A stretch of 28,547 nt of DNA, taken from IMG/VR virus record IMGVR_UViG_3300023184_000415, positions 1-28,547 of that record. One strand, given 5' to 3'. The notes beneath the pieces are model-generated. The model was not told where the DNA came from, searched no databases, and saw only the letters and a program-made list of their open reading frames with translations. This DNA comes from a virus. Of this stretch, positions 8,482 to 16,629 are shown one piece after another (the stretch's first letter is position 1; each line of letters starts with the position of its first letter). A program made the position numbers and the translations under genes.

Positions 8482-10950
8482 ATGGCTTGTCAAATAGGAA
8501 TTAAATTATTAGTAAAAAAAGAAACTAAAGATAAACCTTGGTTTAAATACGAAGAAGATAAAAACTTTATTCTTGTATTAGAAAGTCCTTTAAAAAGGAT
8601 TTATTCATATAATATTTTTGCAGTAGCTAAAGATGTTGCTAATTCTTTAAATAAAGGATTAAATAAAGAATATGAAGTAGGCAATGTATTTTTTGCTACT
8701 AAAAATAATGGAATAACAGGAGTAGAGATTAAACCTACAAATAAACAATTAGAGGTTTTAAATTCTAAAGATGCTGAAGAAGCAGAAAAAATAAGGCAAG
8801 AAGCTATTGCTGAACATCCTGAATTATTCTTTAAAGAACAAACAATTGCAGAAATAGATATTGAAAACTCTGAAATATTAAGACAAGAACAGGAAAACAA
8901 AGATTTAACTCAATATCAAAACTTAACAAAAGAATCTGATGAAAATTTTATAGCTTCTGAAAAAACTATTAGAGATTTAGCTGCAAGATTATCAGATAGA
9001 ATTGGCATACCTTTTATCTTTGAATCTGATAGAACTAAAGAATATAAAGGTAAGTTAGAATTGCAACCAAAAAGTTATGGTACAAAAAATGTAAATTATT
9101 CTTCATCAGAACAAGTTGCTGTTATTAATCTAGCATATGCTACTCTTGATACTCCTATACATGAAATATTAGGGCATCCTATTATTAGAGCTATTAAAAA
9201 TCAAACTATATCTGAATACACAGTAGGACCTTATGAAGGAGGAGAATCTTTAGCTACTTTTAAAACAAGAAGTGAGGCTGAGATTTTTGTGGATAATCAT
9301 CCCAATGGTGATATGTTAGGAATAAGTACTCCAAATATAAAACAAACACAATTATATCAAAACCTACTTAAAGAACTTGAAATAGGTAAAGGTAAAGAAG
9401 TATTAGATAGGATTAAGAGAGATTATAATTTAAAACAACTTGATTTATCTAAAATACCTTTAAATACTAACTCAACAGAAGAAGAATATAATAGTATAAA
9501 TGCTCAAGAAATCCTTAAAACTGAATCTGGAAAATATAAATTATTTGAAAAAATAGGAGATGGGTTTTTATATTCAAAAACTATTTCGCAAAGTGGTAGA
9601 ATAGATTATAGAAAAATAGTAGCTGAAAAATACACTTTAGAAGAACAACAAGAAGAAGCTATTGTAGAATTATTAGGTTTAATGACTGCTGAAAAACTTG
9701 ATAATGTTAAAGATGGTAAGTTAATATCTTTACTTAAAAGATTACTTAAAGAAATGAAACAATTTATTCGTTCTTTAATTAATCAAAAAGAAGTAGAAAT
9801 TGATAAATTACCTGATAATATGACATTAGGTGATTTAGCTAACTTATTAGCTTATTCTAATAGTAAATTAATACTTCCAGGATATGAGGTAGAATATACT
9901 ACTCCTGACAACAATAAGTTTAAAACTTATCAAGAAGCTAATAATCACATTAGCGAATTAGCTAAAAATGTTAAAGATGTTGATTTAGATAATATTAAAT
10001 TAAAGAAAGATTATACAGATAGTTTTGAAATACAAAATGATTTTTTTAATGAAGATGGTACTAAAACCGTAATTCAGACTAGAATATGGAAAGAAAATAA
10101 TAAATGGTTTAAAAGAAATAAGGCAACACTTAGTACTAAAGACGGAGACTGGAAATGGGATGAAAGATATAATGAAAAAGAAGCTACAGAATTTAATCCA
10201 ACAGAATCCGAATTAATTGATTTATATAATAAATCTGAAAATGCTCAAGGCCAATTATTTTCTTTTGGAGCAAAAGATAATATTTTAAATTTCATAGAAA
10301 AAAACAAAGAATACGAACAATCTAAAGAAATTATAGAAGAATGGAAAAAAGTTAATAACATTAAATATAATCCTGAAGAAATATATTCAAGAGGTCAAGA
10401 ATTTAGTTCTGTTGTAGGAGCTTATTCTGATTTTGATGTAAATTTAATGATGCAAAATTTACTTCAGCACATAGAAGATAATGAAAAAGCTGGAGGTAAA
10501 TTTGCTATTTCTTCTTACACTAAACCTATTGATAAACAAATACGTCATTTAGAAGGTGGTGGAGGTAAAATTAAATTTAAAATTTACCCAAAATCTAATG
10601 ATATTTTATGGGCATCTAATACAGATGTGTATTCTGGTAGTGTTTGGGATGCTTCTGAAAAAGTAAATAAAGATAAAAAATCTGAGTTACTTGGAGTTAG
10701 TTATACTAAATACCCTTCATTACAAAATGTAAATGCAGTACAGCCTAATCTTGCTTCTATTATAGATAATTTGTCACATCACCACAATGAGTTAGCCATA
10801 TCATTAAATTTTAGTAACTTTGAACTTGAAGTAGATGAAGATGTTCCATACCAGACTAAAAAGATAATTGAAAATGTAAATAAAATTTTACAACAAAAAA
10901 GATTAGAAGAAATCAATAGTCTCATAAATAAATTAGAAAAAGAATGTTAA
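8482..10950 (+). CDS. Zincin-containing giant cargo protein of crAss-like phage (822 aa)
   Basis: This is a second large protein of the rightward block, starting 1 nt after the polymerase stop. H227-E-I-L-G-H232 is an HExxGH-type zinc metallopeptidase motif, preceded by hydrophobic beta-like sequence (VAVINLAYATLDTPI). A glutamate in EEAIVELLG (around E396) could be the third ligand. A Lys-rich amphipathic stretch (about 415-435) follows, then charged linkers, and a C-terminal compact part (about 655-790) with a Gly-rich GGGGK segment and HHH. Position and size fit crAss-like proteins packaged in the head, and the zincin type matches peptidase domains reported in phage polyvalent proteins. 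Whether it cleaves anything is unknown. Its last codons overlap the start of the downstream endonuclease gene, so the C-terminus may have been altered by that insertion. Confidence 0.7.
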   Translation: MACQIGIKLLVKKETKDKPWFKYEEDKNFILVLESPLKRIYSYNIFAVAKDVANSLNKGLNKEYEVGNVFFATKNNGITGVEIKPTNKQLEVLNSKDAEEAEKIRQEAIAEHPELFFKEQTIAEIDIENSEILRQEQENKDLTQYQNLTKESDENFIASEKTIRDLAARLSDRIGIPFIFESDRTKEYKGKLELQPKSYGTKNVNYSSSEQVAVINLAYATLDTPIHEILGHPIIRAIKNQTISEYTVGPYEGGESLATFKTRSEAEIFVDNHPNGDMLGISTPNIKQTQLYQNLLKELEIGKGKEVLDRIKRDYNLKQLDLSKIPLNTNSTEEEYNSINAQEILKTESGKYKLFEKIGDGFLYSKTISQSGRIDYRKIVAEKYTLEEQQEEAIVELLGLMTAEKLDNVKDGKLISLLKRLLKEMKQFIRSLINQKEVEIDKLPDNMTLGDLANLLAYSNSKLILPGYEVEYTTPDNNKFKTYQEANNHISELAKNVKDVDLDNIKLKKDYTDSFEIQNDFFNEDGTKTVIQTRIWKENNKWFKRNKATLSTKDGDWKWDERYNEKEATEFNPTESELIDLYNKSENAQGQLFSFGAKDNILNFIEKNKEYEQSKEIIEEWKKVNNIKYNPEEIYSRGQEFSSVVGAYSDFDVNLMMQNLLQHIEDNEKAGGKFAISSYTKPIDKQIRHLEGGGGKIKFKIYPKSNDILWASNTDVYSGSVWDASEKVNKDKKSELLGVSYTKYPSLQNVNAVQPNLASIIDNLSHHHNELAISLNFSNFELEVDEDVPYQTKKIIENVNKILQQKRLEEINSLINKLEKEC

Positions 10951-11669
10951 GCGGTATTTATAAAATAACCAATAAAGTTAATGGTAAATTTTATATTGGT
11001 AGTTCTTTTAATATTGATAAAAGAAAAAGAGAACATTTATATAAGTTAAATAATAATATCCATCACAGTAAATATTTACAAAATGCTTGGAATAAATATG
11101 GAAAAAATAATTTTGAATTTTTAGTGATTGCAAAATGTCCTCAAGAATATTTAATAAAACTAGAAAACTTCTTTTTAAAACAATTAAAACCTGCTTATAA
11201 TATTGCTCCTGAAGCAGGAAGTACTTATGGATATAAACATACCATAGATACAAAAAATAAGTTTAAAAGCATTATACAAGACCGCAAAGATAGTAAAAAG
11301 ACAAATAAAGCGTTGAAACTTACTTACGATGAAGTTTTTAATATTAAAAAACTTTATGCTTTAAATGTAGATTACAAACAGATTGCCTTTTTGTATAAAA
11401 TATCTCCTTCGACTGTACACTCAATTATAAATAAAAATATATGGAAAGAAGTACCAGATTATACTATTCAAGAAAGCGATATTATTTTAAATAAACAAAG
11501 AATTGTAAAAGGATATAAATATTCAGATGAGTTTTTACTTCAAATATTAAAAGAGTATAAAGAAACAAATTGTACAATGTTATCCTTAAGAATTAAGTAT
11601 AATATGACTAAATATTTAGATAATGTACTTAAAGGAAAATCTAAAAAGCACTTACAAAAACTAATATAA
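10944..11669 (+). CDS. GIY-YIG homing endonuclease (free-standing)
   Basis: The N-terminal GIY-YIG nuclease domain is clear: GIYKI at 4-8, YIGSS at 18-22, the basic segment KRKREH at 26-31, and a glutamate at E74 in the LENFFL helix. It is followed by a NUMOD3-like segment (GYKHTIDTKNKF, about 96-107). A helix-turn-helix at about 125-170 (YKQIAFLYKISPSTVHSI core) is the DNA-recognition type common in phage homing endonucleases. Such enzymes cut intron- or gene-free alleles and spread by repair. The ATG overlaps the stop of the upstream cargo gene (ATGTTAA), and the gene ends 2 nt before the next cargo gene, so it is wedged into a tightly packed block and is probably expressed by coupling. No intron is visible around it. 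Confidence 0.9.
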   Translation: MLSGIYKITNKVNGKFYIGSSFNIDKRKREHLYKLNNNIHHSKYLQNAWNKYGKNNFEFLVIAKCPQEYLIKLENFFLKQLKPAYNIAPEAGSTYGYKHTIDTKNKFKSIIQDRKDSKKTNKALKLTYDEVFNIKKLYALNVDYKQIAFLYKISPSTVHSIINKNIWKEVPDYTIQESDIILNKQRIVKGYKYSDEFLLQILKEYKETNCTMLSLRIKYNMTKYLDNVLKGKSKKHLQKLI

Positions 11670-11671
11670 CA

Positions 11672-14600
11672 ATGGCTTGTAAATATAAATATAATAACAA
11701 TTGGTACTCTAAAGAAGAGTTACAGTCTATTCTATATAAAGAAAGAGGAATAGATAAATATGGTAAATTAGTTAAGCCCAATATAGATAAAATACAAAGA
11801 CAATCTAAAATAAGAGACTGGAGAATATCTAAAGCAGGAATACAAGAAGGAGTTCAGATGTGGGCTTTGGAGTATACTTCTGGTAATAATGTTAGTGACA
11901 TTGATGGGGATATTGACTTTTTTACATCTGAACAAGAAGCTAGAAATTATCTAAATAAACTTATAGACGATTCTAAAAAACAAGTAGGCATCCAACCAAC
12001 TCAAACTAATGATACTTTAAAAGAAAGTATTGAAAACATTAAGAAAAAATACTCAATAATGGAGTATAGTGAAGAAGGGGCAAGTGCTTTTAATATAGGA
12101 GATATTAGATATGTTTTTGATAGTATAGAAGGTAAATATTCTAAATTAATAAATAAAGATTTTACAAAACCTTCTAGTTGGGTTAAAATTACAAAAGAAG
12201 AGTATGAGCAAGCTAAAAAAAGTGTAAATAAAGAATACACTTCTCAAGCACTTATAAATACTAAAATAGCCAAACTTAAAGAAGTTGCTAAAAAGTATCC
12301 TAGAAGTTTAATTAGAAGTGAAGTTGTTAGAACAAGGGAATATTATCCTGGTGAATTTTCAGGATTTGCTGAAGATGAATTACCTTTTCAAAAATTGTCA
12401 AGCACTTCTGTAATAAAACCAACTCCTAAAGTTGATAAATCTGGTCAAACTGAATTATTTCAAATTGAACAACAAGAATCAAGACTTAAAGAAAAATCTT
12501 TAGTTGATAGGGTTAATGTATTATTAGGTGATTATATTAAAGCAAATAACATTAAAGTAGAGTTCCTTGATAAAGTTCTTAGTAAAAATGGTAAAGAAGT
12601 TGTTGCTAAATATGATTCTATAAAACGAATTATTCAAATTAATTCAAATCAAGCTAGTGCATTAACACTTCCTGAAGAATTAGCTCATGATTTAACTTTA
12701 GCATTAGGTATTGACCATGTTTTAGTAAAAAGAGCGTTAAACTTAATAGGAAGATTAGATTATAAGGGTATTTTAGGCCAACAATATGTTGATGCTTACA
12801 AAGGTGACGTTAATTTATTAAAAATGGAGTTACTTGGTAAGTTAATATCAAGACAAATAGCTGATCCTAAGCTCCCAGATGAACTTAAATCTGAAAATGG
12901 TGTAAAGATATGGGAAACTATTAAAAACCTTATTAAAGCCTTTATAAACAAATTTATGCCTAATTCTAATATAACTTCTGAATTAGATAGTATTGTTTCT
13001 GAATTATCAGAAATGATTGTTACTGGTAAAGTAGTTAGTAATCCTACTTTAGCCTTAGAAATGTATGATATGAATAATATTGTACATGAAATTAAGAAAG
13101 GTTTCCCTATGCAAAACTTTAATAATCAAAAGTTAGCATCAAGAGAAAAAACATTTACATTAAGAACTCAAAATTATCCTTCTGGATTATATAAATTTGG
13201 TAATATTTACTATAATGTGTCAAACTTATATGGTAAAGCAGTTAAATCTAGTGAAATTAAAAATGCAGACTATCTTAAAAAGAAGTTTGTTGGAAAAGAA
13301 GATGTTAGATTTGACCATGTTAAAGCATTTTTTGATGGTACTGAACCATTATATGTATATCAATTTTCAAGAGTTGATGAATCATTACAAAACTTATTGA
13401 CTGAACAAGCTAAAACTGGTGGTCTTTCTCAAGATATAGAATCTTTTTATGTTTATTATAAGCGTGAAGTTAAGCAATTGAGAAATCAATTAAAGAAACT
13501 AAATGCTCCATTGTCAGATGAATCTAAGTACATTGAAGGTAAAATACAAGAAATTGAAGCTACTTTAATGAATTTAAAAGAAAATAACAACAAACAAAAT
13601 TTAATTAATTTAGCTAATAGAACAATTGATGATATTGATGACTTTACAAAAGGTTTATACAATTTAGAAAAACAAGGCATTAAACCAAATGTTAAAAATA
13701 TTGAAAAGTCAATTAAGGCATTACACGTATTTGAAGATTTAGATGGTGTTGGTGAAAGAGCTAGACAATTAATTAAAAATTTAAAGAGATTTACTATACA
13801 ATTCTTACAAGAAGAACACCTTAGATTAACAGGAAGGGTTTTGACTGAAGAACAAATGGAAAAAATCACTGAAGATGTATCTGGAATTGAAAGTGGATTT
13901 GGTACACTTGCTGACGTTGAAAACTATTTAGCTAAAACTGTTGGTTTAATGATTAAAGAAAAACAATCTATTATTGAAAAAAACAATAAAAAAAGTTTTA
14001 AATTAATTTCTGAGGCTGTTACTAAATTAGAGGATTTTCAAAAGTCTAGAGGTATTACTGGAAAAAACATATATAATATATTTATACAAGAACATAGAGG
14101 TAGTACTGTTTTAACAAAACCATACACTTCTGAATATTACAAATTAATATCTGATAGTTATGAAAAAGAAGATGGTGATCAAATTAGAAGAGGTTTATCT
14201 ACTTTTAATGAAAGAACTGATTTATGGGAGCCTAAAAATTCAATATATTTTAATGAGAATTTTAGGGAGATAAATAAAAGAGGTAATGAACCACTTTTAG
14301 AATTTTACAATTTCTTTAAAGATACTGTTGCATCTGTTACTGATGAACTTCCAGTTGATTTAGATAAAGAGTTTATTCCTAATAGCGTAGAATCAACTAT
14401 ATTTGATGTATTAAAGTCAGATAAAGACTCTATGGGCAAATTAAAAGATGGTATTAATCATATAATGTCAGCAAATTTTTGGGATGAAAAAGAAATTAGT
14501 TATTTTATAAATAGAGACTTAGAAAAAGATGAAGTTCCTTTAAAGTACATAGGTAATCTACCTGCAAATAAAAAGTCATCTGATTTAGGTGAAGTTTTGT

Positions 14601-15997
14601 TAAAGTTTGTATATTTTGGAAATTCTTATAGAGAAATGAGTGATGTTTTACCTAAAACTAAGTTACTTCAAGAAATATTAGAAGAAAAAGCATTTATTGT
14701 AGGTGGTAAAAGAGATAAAGGTAAAAACACAAACCTTAATAAAATGGTTGAAGGTTTTATCAATATGCAGGTAAAAGGAGAGATGAAATCAGAAAAAGAT
14801 TGGATTGGAAATAATACAGCTGATGCTATTGATTTTGCTTTAAAATACACTTCATTATTAAGAATTGGATTTAACCCATTTGCTGCTGCTGCTAACTTTA
14901 CTATTGGTGGAATTGGTAATATTATTGAATCAATTGGAGGAAGATATTTTACAACTAAAAATTTAGTAGATGCTAATAGTATATTCTTTTCTCAAAAATC
15001 TAATGAAAACTCTAAGTTATCAAAAATTACAGAGCAAATAAATCCTTTAATGGAAATGGATGACCACGGAAACTTAGAAAAAATAAAAATTGGTACTAAA
15101 AATCTTCTTCAAAAAATAATTCCAGCAGCATATAGTTTTCAAAGAATTGCTGAAAATAAATTGCAGATTACTACAATGATTGCAATAATGCTTAAAAATA
15201 AAGTTACTACTAAGTCTGGAGAAGTTATATCAACATGGGAAGCTTTTGATGATAATGGTGTTTGGAATGAAGATTTAATGGGATATAAATTTGAAAACAT
15301 TGATTTAAATAAATTAACAAATAAAGTTCAACGTGTTAATCAAATGATTCATGGTAGATATTCATCTAAAGATTCTTCAATATTAGCTCAACAAAGTTTA
15401 TTTAGAGCTGCATTTCAATTTAAGAAGTGGATTCCTGCAGCTATTGAGTCAAGATTTGGTGGTGAAAGATTTGATGATAGATTAGATTCAGATATAAGAG
15501 GTAGATATAGAACTTATGCAAAAGCTTTTAAATATATGTCTGCTAAATTAAAAGGTGATATTGAGTCTCTTCAAAAAAATAAATTTGATGAGGTAGATTC
15601 TTATAATATGCGTAAAAATGCTACTGAATTAATTATTTTAACTGCATTATTGTTACTTAAAGCTGGATTTGATGATAAAGAATTGCGTAGAAAACCATCA
15701 TATAAATTTGGATTAAGATTATTAAACCAAGTTAGTGCTGACTTACTATTCTTTTATAGTCCTTTAGATATGCAACATTCATTTACATCAGTTCCTATTG
15801 AAAAAACATTAACAGATGTTTCTAAAGTAATTAGATATGCTCCATTTATGTTTAGTGGTGAAAAGAAATACAATTATAGGTCAGGTGATTATAAAAATGA
15901 AAACAAAGGTGTAGTTGCAATTAAAAATGTAATTCCTGGAGGAAAACAAGTATTTGATGTTTACAGGTTAGGAAATAACTCACCTGGTAGAAAATAA
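11672..15997 (+). CDS. Giant crAss-like cargo/ejection protein (1441 aa) with degenerate zincin motif and hydrophobic C-terminal segments
   Basis: This is the third giant protein. It begins MACKYKY, as the 822-aa protein begins MACQIG. P334-E-E-L-A-H339 sits after RIIQIN and resembles a zincin helix in which the first metal-binding His is Glu; KMELLGKL follows, as ELLGLM does in the neighbour. The middle (about 600-860) is rich in charged helices and probably coiled coil. The C-terminal third has hydrophobic or glycine-rich segments: NPFAAAANFTIGGIGNII (about 1068-1085) and ELIILTALLLLKAGF (1319-1333). These could insert in, or cross, a membrane during DNA delivery. The family is recognised from its place in the block and general features only. 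The catalytic function is probably lost, and a role in ejection is inference. Confidence 0.65.
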   Translation: MACKYKYNNNWYSKEELQSILYKERGIDKYGKLVKPNIDKIQRQSKIRDWRISKAGIQEGVQMWALEYTSGNNVSDIDGDIDFFTSEQEARNYLNKLIDDSKKQVGIQPTQTNDTLKESIENIKKKYSIMEYSEEGASAFNIGDIRYVFDSIEGKYSKLINKDFTKPSSWVKITKEEYEQAKKSVNKEYTSQALINTKIAKLKEVAKKYPRSLIRSEVVRTREYYPGEFSGFAEDELPFQKLSSTSVIKPTPKVDKSGQTELFQIEQQESRLKEKSLVDRVNVLLGDYIKANNIKVEFLDKVLSKNGKEVVAKYDSIKRIIQINSNQASALTLPEELAHDLTLALGIDHVLVKRALNLIGRLDYKGILGQQYVDAYKGDVNLLKMELLGKLISRQIADPKLPDELKSENGVKIWETIKNLIKAFINKFMPNSNITSELDSIVSELSEMIVTGKVVSNPTLALEMYDMNNIVHEIKKGFPMQNFNNQKLASREKTFTLRTQNYPSGLYKFGNIYYNVSNLYGKAVKSSEIKNADYLKKKFVGKEDVRFDHVKAFFDGTEPLYVYQFSRVDESLQNLLTEQAKTGGLSQDIESFYVYYKREVKQLRNQLKKLNAPLSDESKYIEGKIQEIEATLMNLKENNNKQNLINLANRTIDDIDDFTKGLYNLEKQGIKPNVKNIEKSIKALHVFEDLDGVGERARQLIKNLKRFTIQFLQEEHLRLTGRVLTEEQMEKITEDVSGIESGFGTLADVENYLAKTVGLMIKEKQSIIEKNNKKSFKLISEAVTKLEDFQKSRGITGKNIYNIFIQEHRGSTVLTKPYTSEYYKLISDSYEKEDGDQIRRGLSTFNERTDLWEPKNSIYFNENFREINKRGNEPLLEFYNFFKDTVASVTDELPVDLDKEFIPNSVESTIFDVLKSDKDSMGKLKDGINHIMSANFWDEKEISYFINRDLEKDEVPLKYIGNLPANKKSSDLGEVLLKFVYFGNSYREMSDVLPKTKLLQEILEEKAFIVGGKRDKGKNTNLNKMVEGFINMQVKGEMKSEKDWIGNNTADAIDFALKYTSLLRIGFNPFAAAANFTIGGIGNIIESIGGRYFTTKNLVDANSIFFSQKSNENSKLSKITEQINPLMEMDDHGNLEKIKIGTKNLLQKIIPAAYSFQRIAENKLQITTMIAIMLKNKVTTKSGEVISTWEAFDDNGVWNEDLMGYKFENIDLNKLTNKVQRVNQMIHGRYSSKDSSILAQQSLFRAAFQFKKWIPAAIESRFGGERFDDRLDSDIRGRYRTYAKAFKYMSAKLKGDIESLQKNKFDEVDSYNMRKNATELIILTALLLLKAGFDDKELRRKPSYKFGLRLLNQVSADLLFFYSPLDMQHSFTSVPIEKTLTDVSKVIRYAPFMFSGEKKYNYRSGDYKNENKGVVAIKNVIPGGKQVFDVYRLGNNSPGRK

Positions 15998-16019
15998 ATT
16001 GGCGGTTAGAAATTTTTTT

Positions 16020-16053
16020 AAAGGGGAGTTCAGTAATGATCTCCCCTTTTTGT
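16020..16053 (+). terminator. Rho-independent terminator of the rightward cargo block
   Basis: A 9-bp perfect stem (AAAGGGGAG at 16020-16028 with CTCCCCTTT at 16041-16049) encloses a 12-nt loop. On the + strand it is followed by TTGTTTT. It begins 22 nt after the last cargo-gene stop. On the minus strand the tail is poorer (TTT then As), so it mainly serves rightward transcripts. Confidence 0.85.
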
Positions 16054-16066
16054 TTTATTAAATTAG

Positions 16067-16185
16067 TAGTCAGGACAGGACTTGAACCTGTATGATTTAG
16101 CATAAGTGTTTTTAGGCACATCGCTCTGACCTTATGAGAAGTCTCACTAAATCTTGGTTAGCGTCTACTATTCCGCCACCTGACT
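16067..16185 (-). tRNA. tRNA-Leu-like gene with an enlarged, non-canonical core (possible intron, insertion or degenerate tRNA)
   Basis: Read on the minus strand, the acceptor stem is a perfect 7 bp (AGTCAGG with CCTGACT), followed by discriminator A. The TG GCGGAAT...GACGC D-arm is typical of class II tRNA-Leu. The T-arm is canonical (ACAGG, loop TTCAAGT, CCTGT). CCA is not encoded. The stretch between the D and T stems is 69 nt, against about 35-45 in a normal leucine tRNA, and no standard 5-bp/7-nt anticodon arm is obvious in it. Candidate anticodon-like loops are CCAAGAT, CTCATA and CCTAAAAA. A perfect 7-bp inverted repeat (GATTTAG/CTAAATC) lies inside. The gene follows the leftward block, next to a small membrane-protein gene. 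The tRNA origin is well supported; its identity and functionality are not. Confidence 0.65.
16094..16153 (-). repeat. Inverted repeat inside the tRNA-like gene
   Basis: Positions 16147-16153 and 16094-16100 are exact reverse complements (7 bp, extendable by two G-T wobbles), enclosing 46 nt that themselves contain small hairpins. This is where the tRNA-like gene departs from the canonical fold. Confidence 0.6.
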
Positions 16186-16194
16186 AATATTTTT

Positions 16195-16578
16195 TTATGA
16201 AATTAATAAATAGAATGACACAACTAAAAATAGTTGATATAAAAGTTGTTCAAAGCCAATGTTTATAAATAATTGTCTTAAACTTCTAGCATTCCATAGT
16301 TTAGCATTTATATTATTCATTATAAAAGAAACTATTGCATGTCCAATAAAACAAATTAATGGAAATAACAATAATACTTTTGGTGGATTATTGCCATGAT
16401 ATATGTTGATTACAATGTAACAAAATACAAATGAACAAAAACCAAATGAATAAAGCAATGAATGTTTTAACAATGATTTAATTTCTGTATTTCCATGTGA
16501 ATCAGATTGTGATTTACATAAGGCAAATTCAAAAAGCCAATGTAAAGTTAAAAGTATTATTATTTGATATAGTTGCAT
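16195..16578 (-). CDS. Small multi-pass membrane protein (127 aa), DUF3307-like
   Basis: Three to four hydrophobic segments are visible (about 3-18, 42-62, 67-88 and 105-126). An early HWLFEF motif is followed by a Lys residue and an LLKHSLLYS segment, then HAIVSF and FEQLLYQL. This order of polar residues within membrane helices resembles DUF3307 proteins found in many phages, whose function is unknown; a holin-like role cannot be excluded. The start lies just past a hairpin terminator, so expression depends on read-through or on a separate promoter. It is the last protein gene of the leftward block, with its stop 10 nt before the tRNA-like gene. Confidence 0.6.
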   Translation of the reverse strand: MQLYQIIILLTLHWLFEFALCKSQSDSHGNTEIKSLLKHSLLYSFGFCSFVFCYIVINIYHGNNPPKVLLLFPLICFIGHAIVSFIMNNINAKLWNARSLRQLFINIGFEQLLYQLFLVVSFYLLIS

Positions 16579-16591
16579 GTTTTAAAATTTA

Positions 16592-16623
16592 AAAAGGCAG
16601 TAATTGTTAAACTACTGCCTTTT
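16592..16623 (-). terminator. Bidirectional rho-independent terminator
   Basis: A perfect 11-bp stem (16592-16602 with 16613-16623; AAAAGGCAGTA/TACTGCCTTTT) encloses a 10-nt loop. On the minus strand it ends in a T run after the metallophosphoesterase gene; on the + strand it also ends in Ts. It divides the last gene of the leftward block from the rest. Confidence 0.85.
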
Positions 16624-16629
16624 GGTTAA

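Noticed and set aside
138-15997. Stop-codon recoding (TAG as glutamine) as in some crAss-like phages, prompted by the odd tRNA with possible CTA/TAA-like loop
   Set aside because: The giant genes are open under the standard code and all end in TAA. Three neighbouring genes (small helical protein, FEN1, 190-aa protein) end in TAG at sensible places with coupled downstream starts. No gene needs TAG or TGA read-through.
8482-15997. Reading the 822-aa and 1441-aa genes as one gene split by the homing endonuclease
   Set aside because: Each has its own MAC start and its own N-terminal zincin-like region, so they look like paralogous neighbours rather than two halves of one protein.
15921-16121. 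A 66-codon leftward reading frame across the tRNA-like gene and terminator
   Set aside because: It covers structured RNA and the end of the 1441-aa gene, and has no recognisable protein pattern; it is a chance frame.
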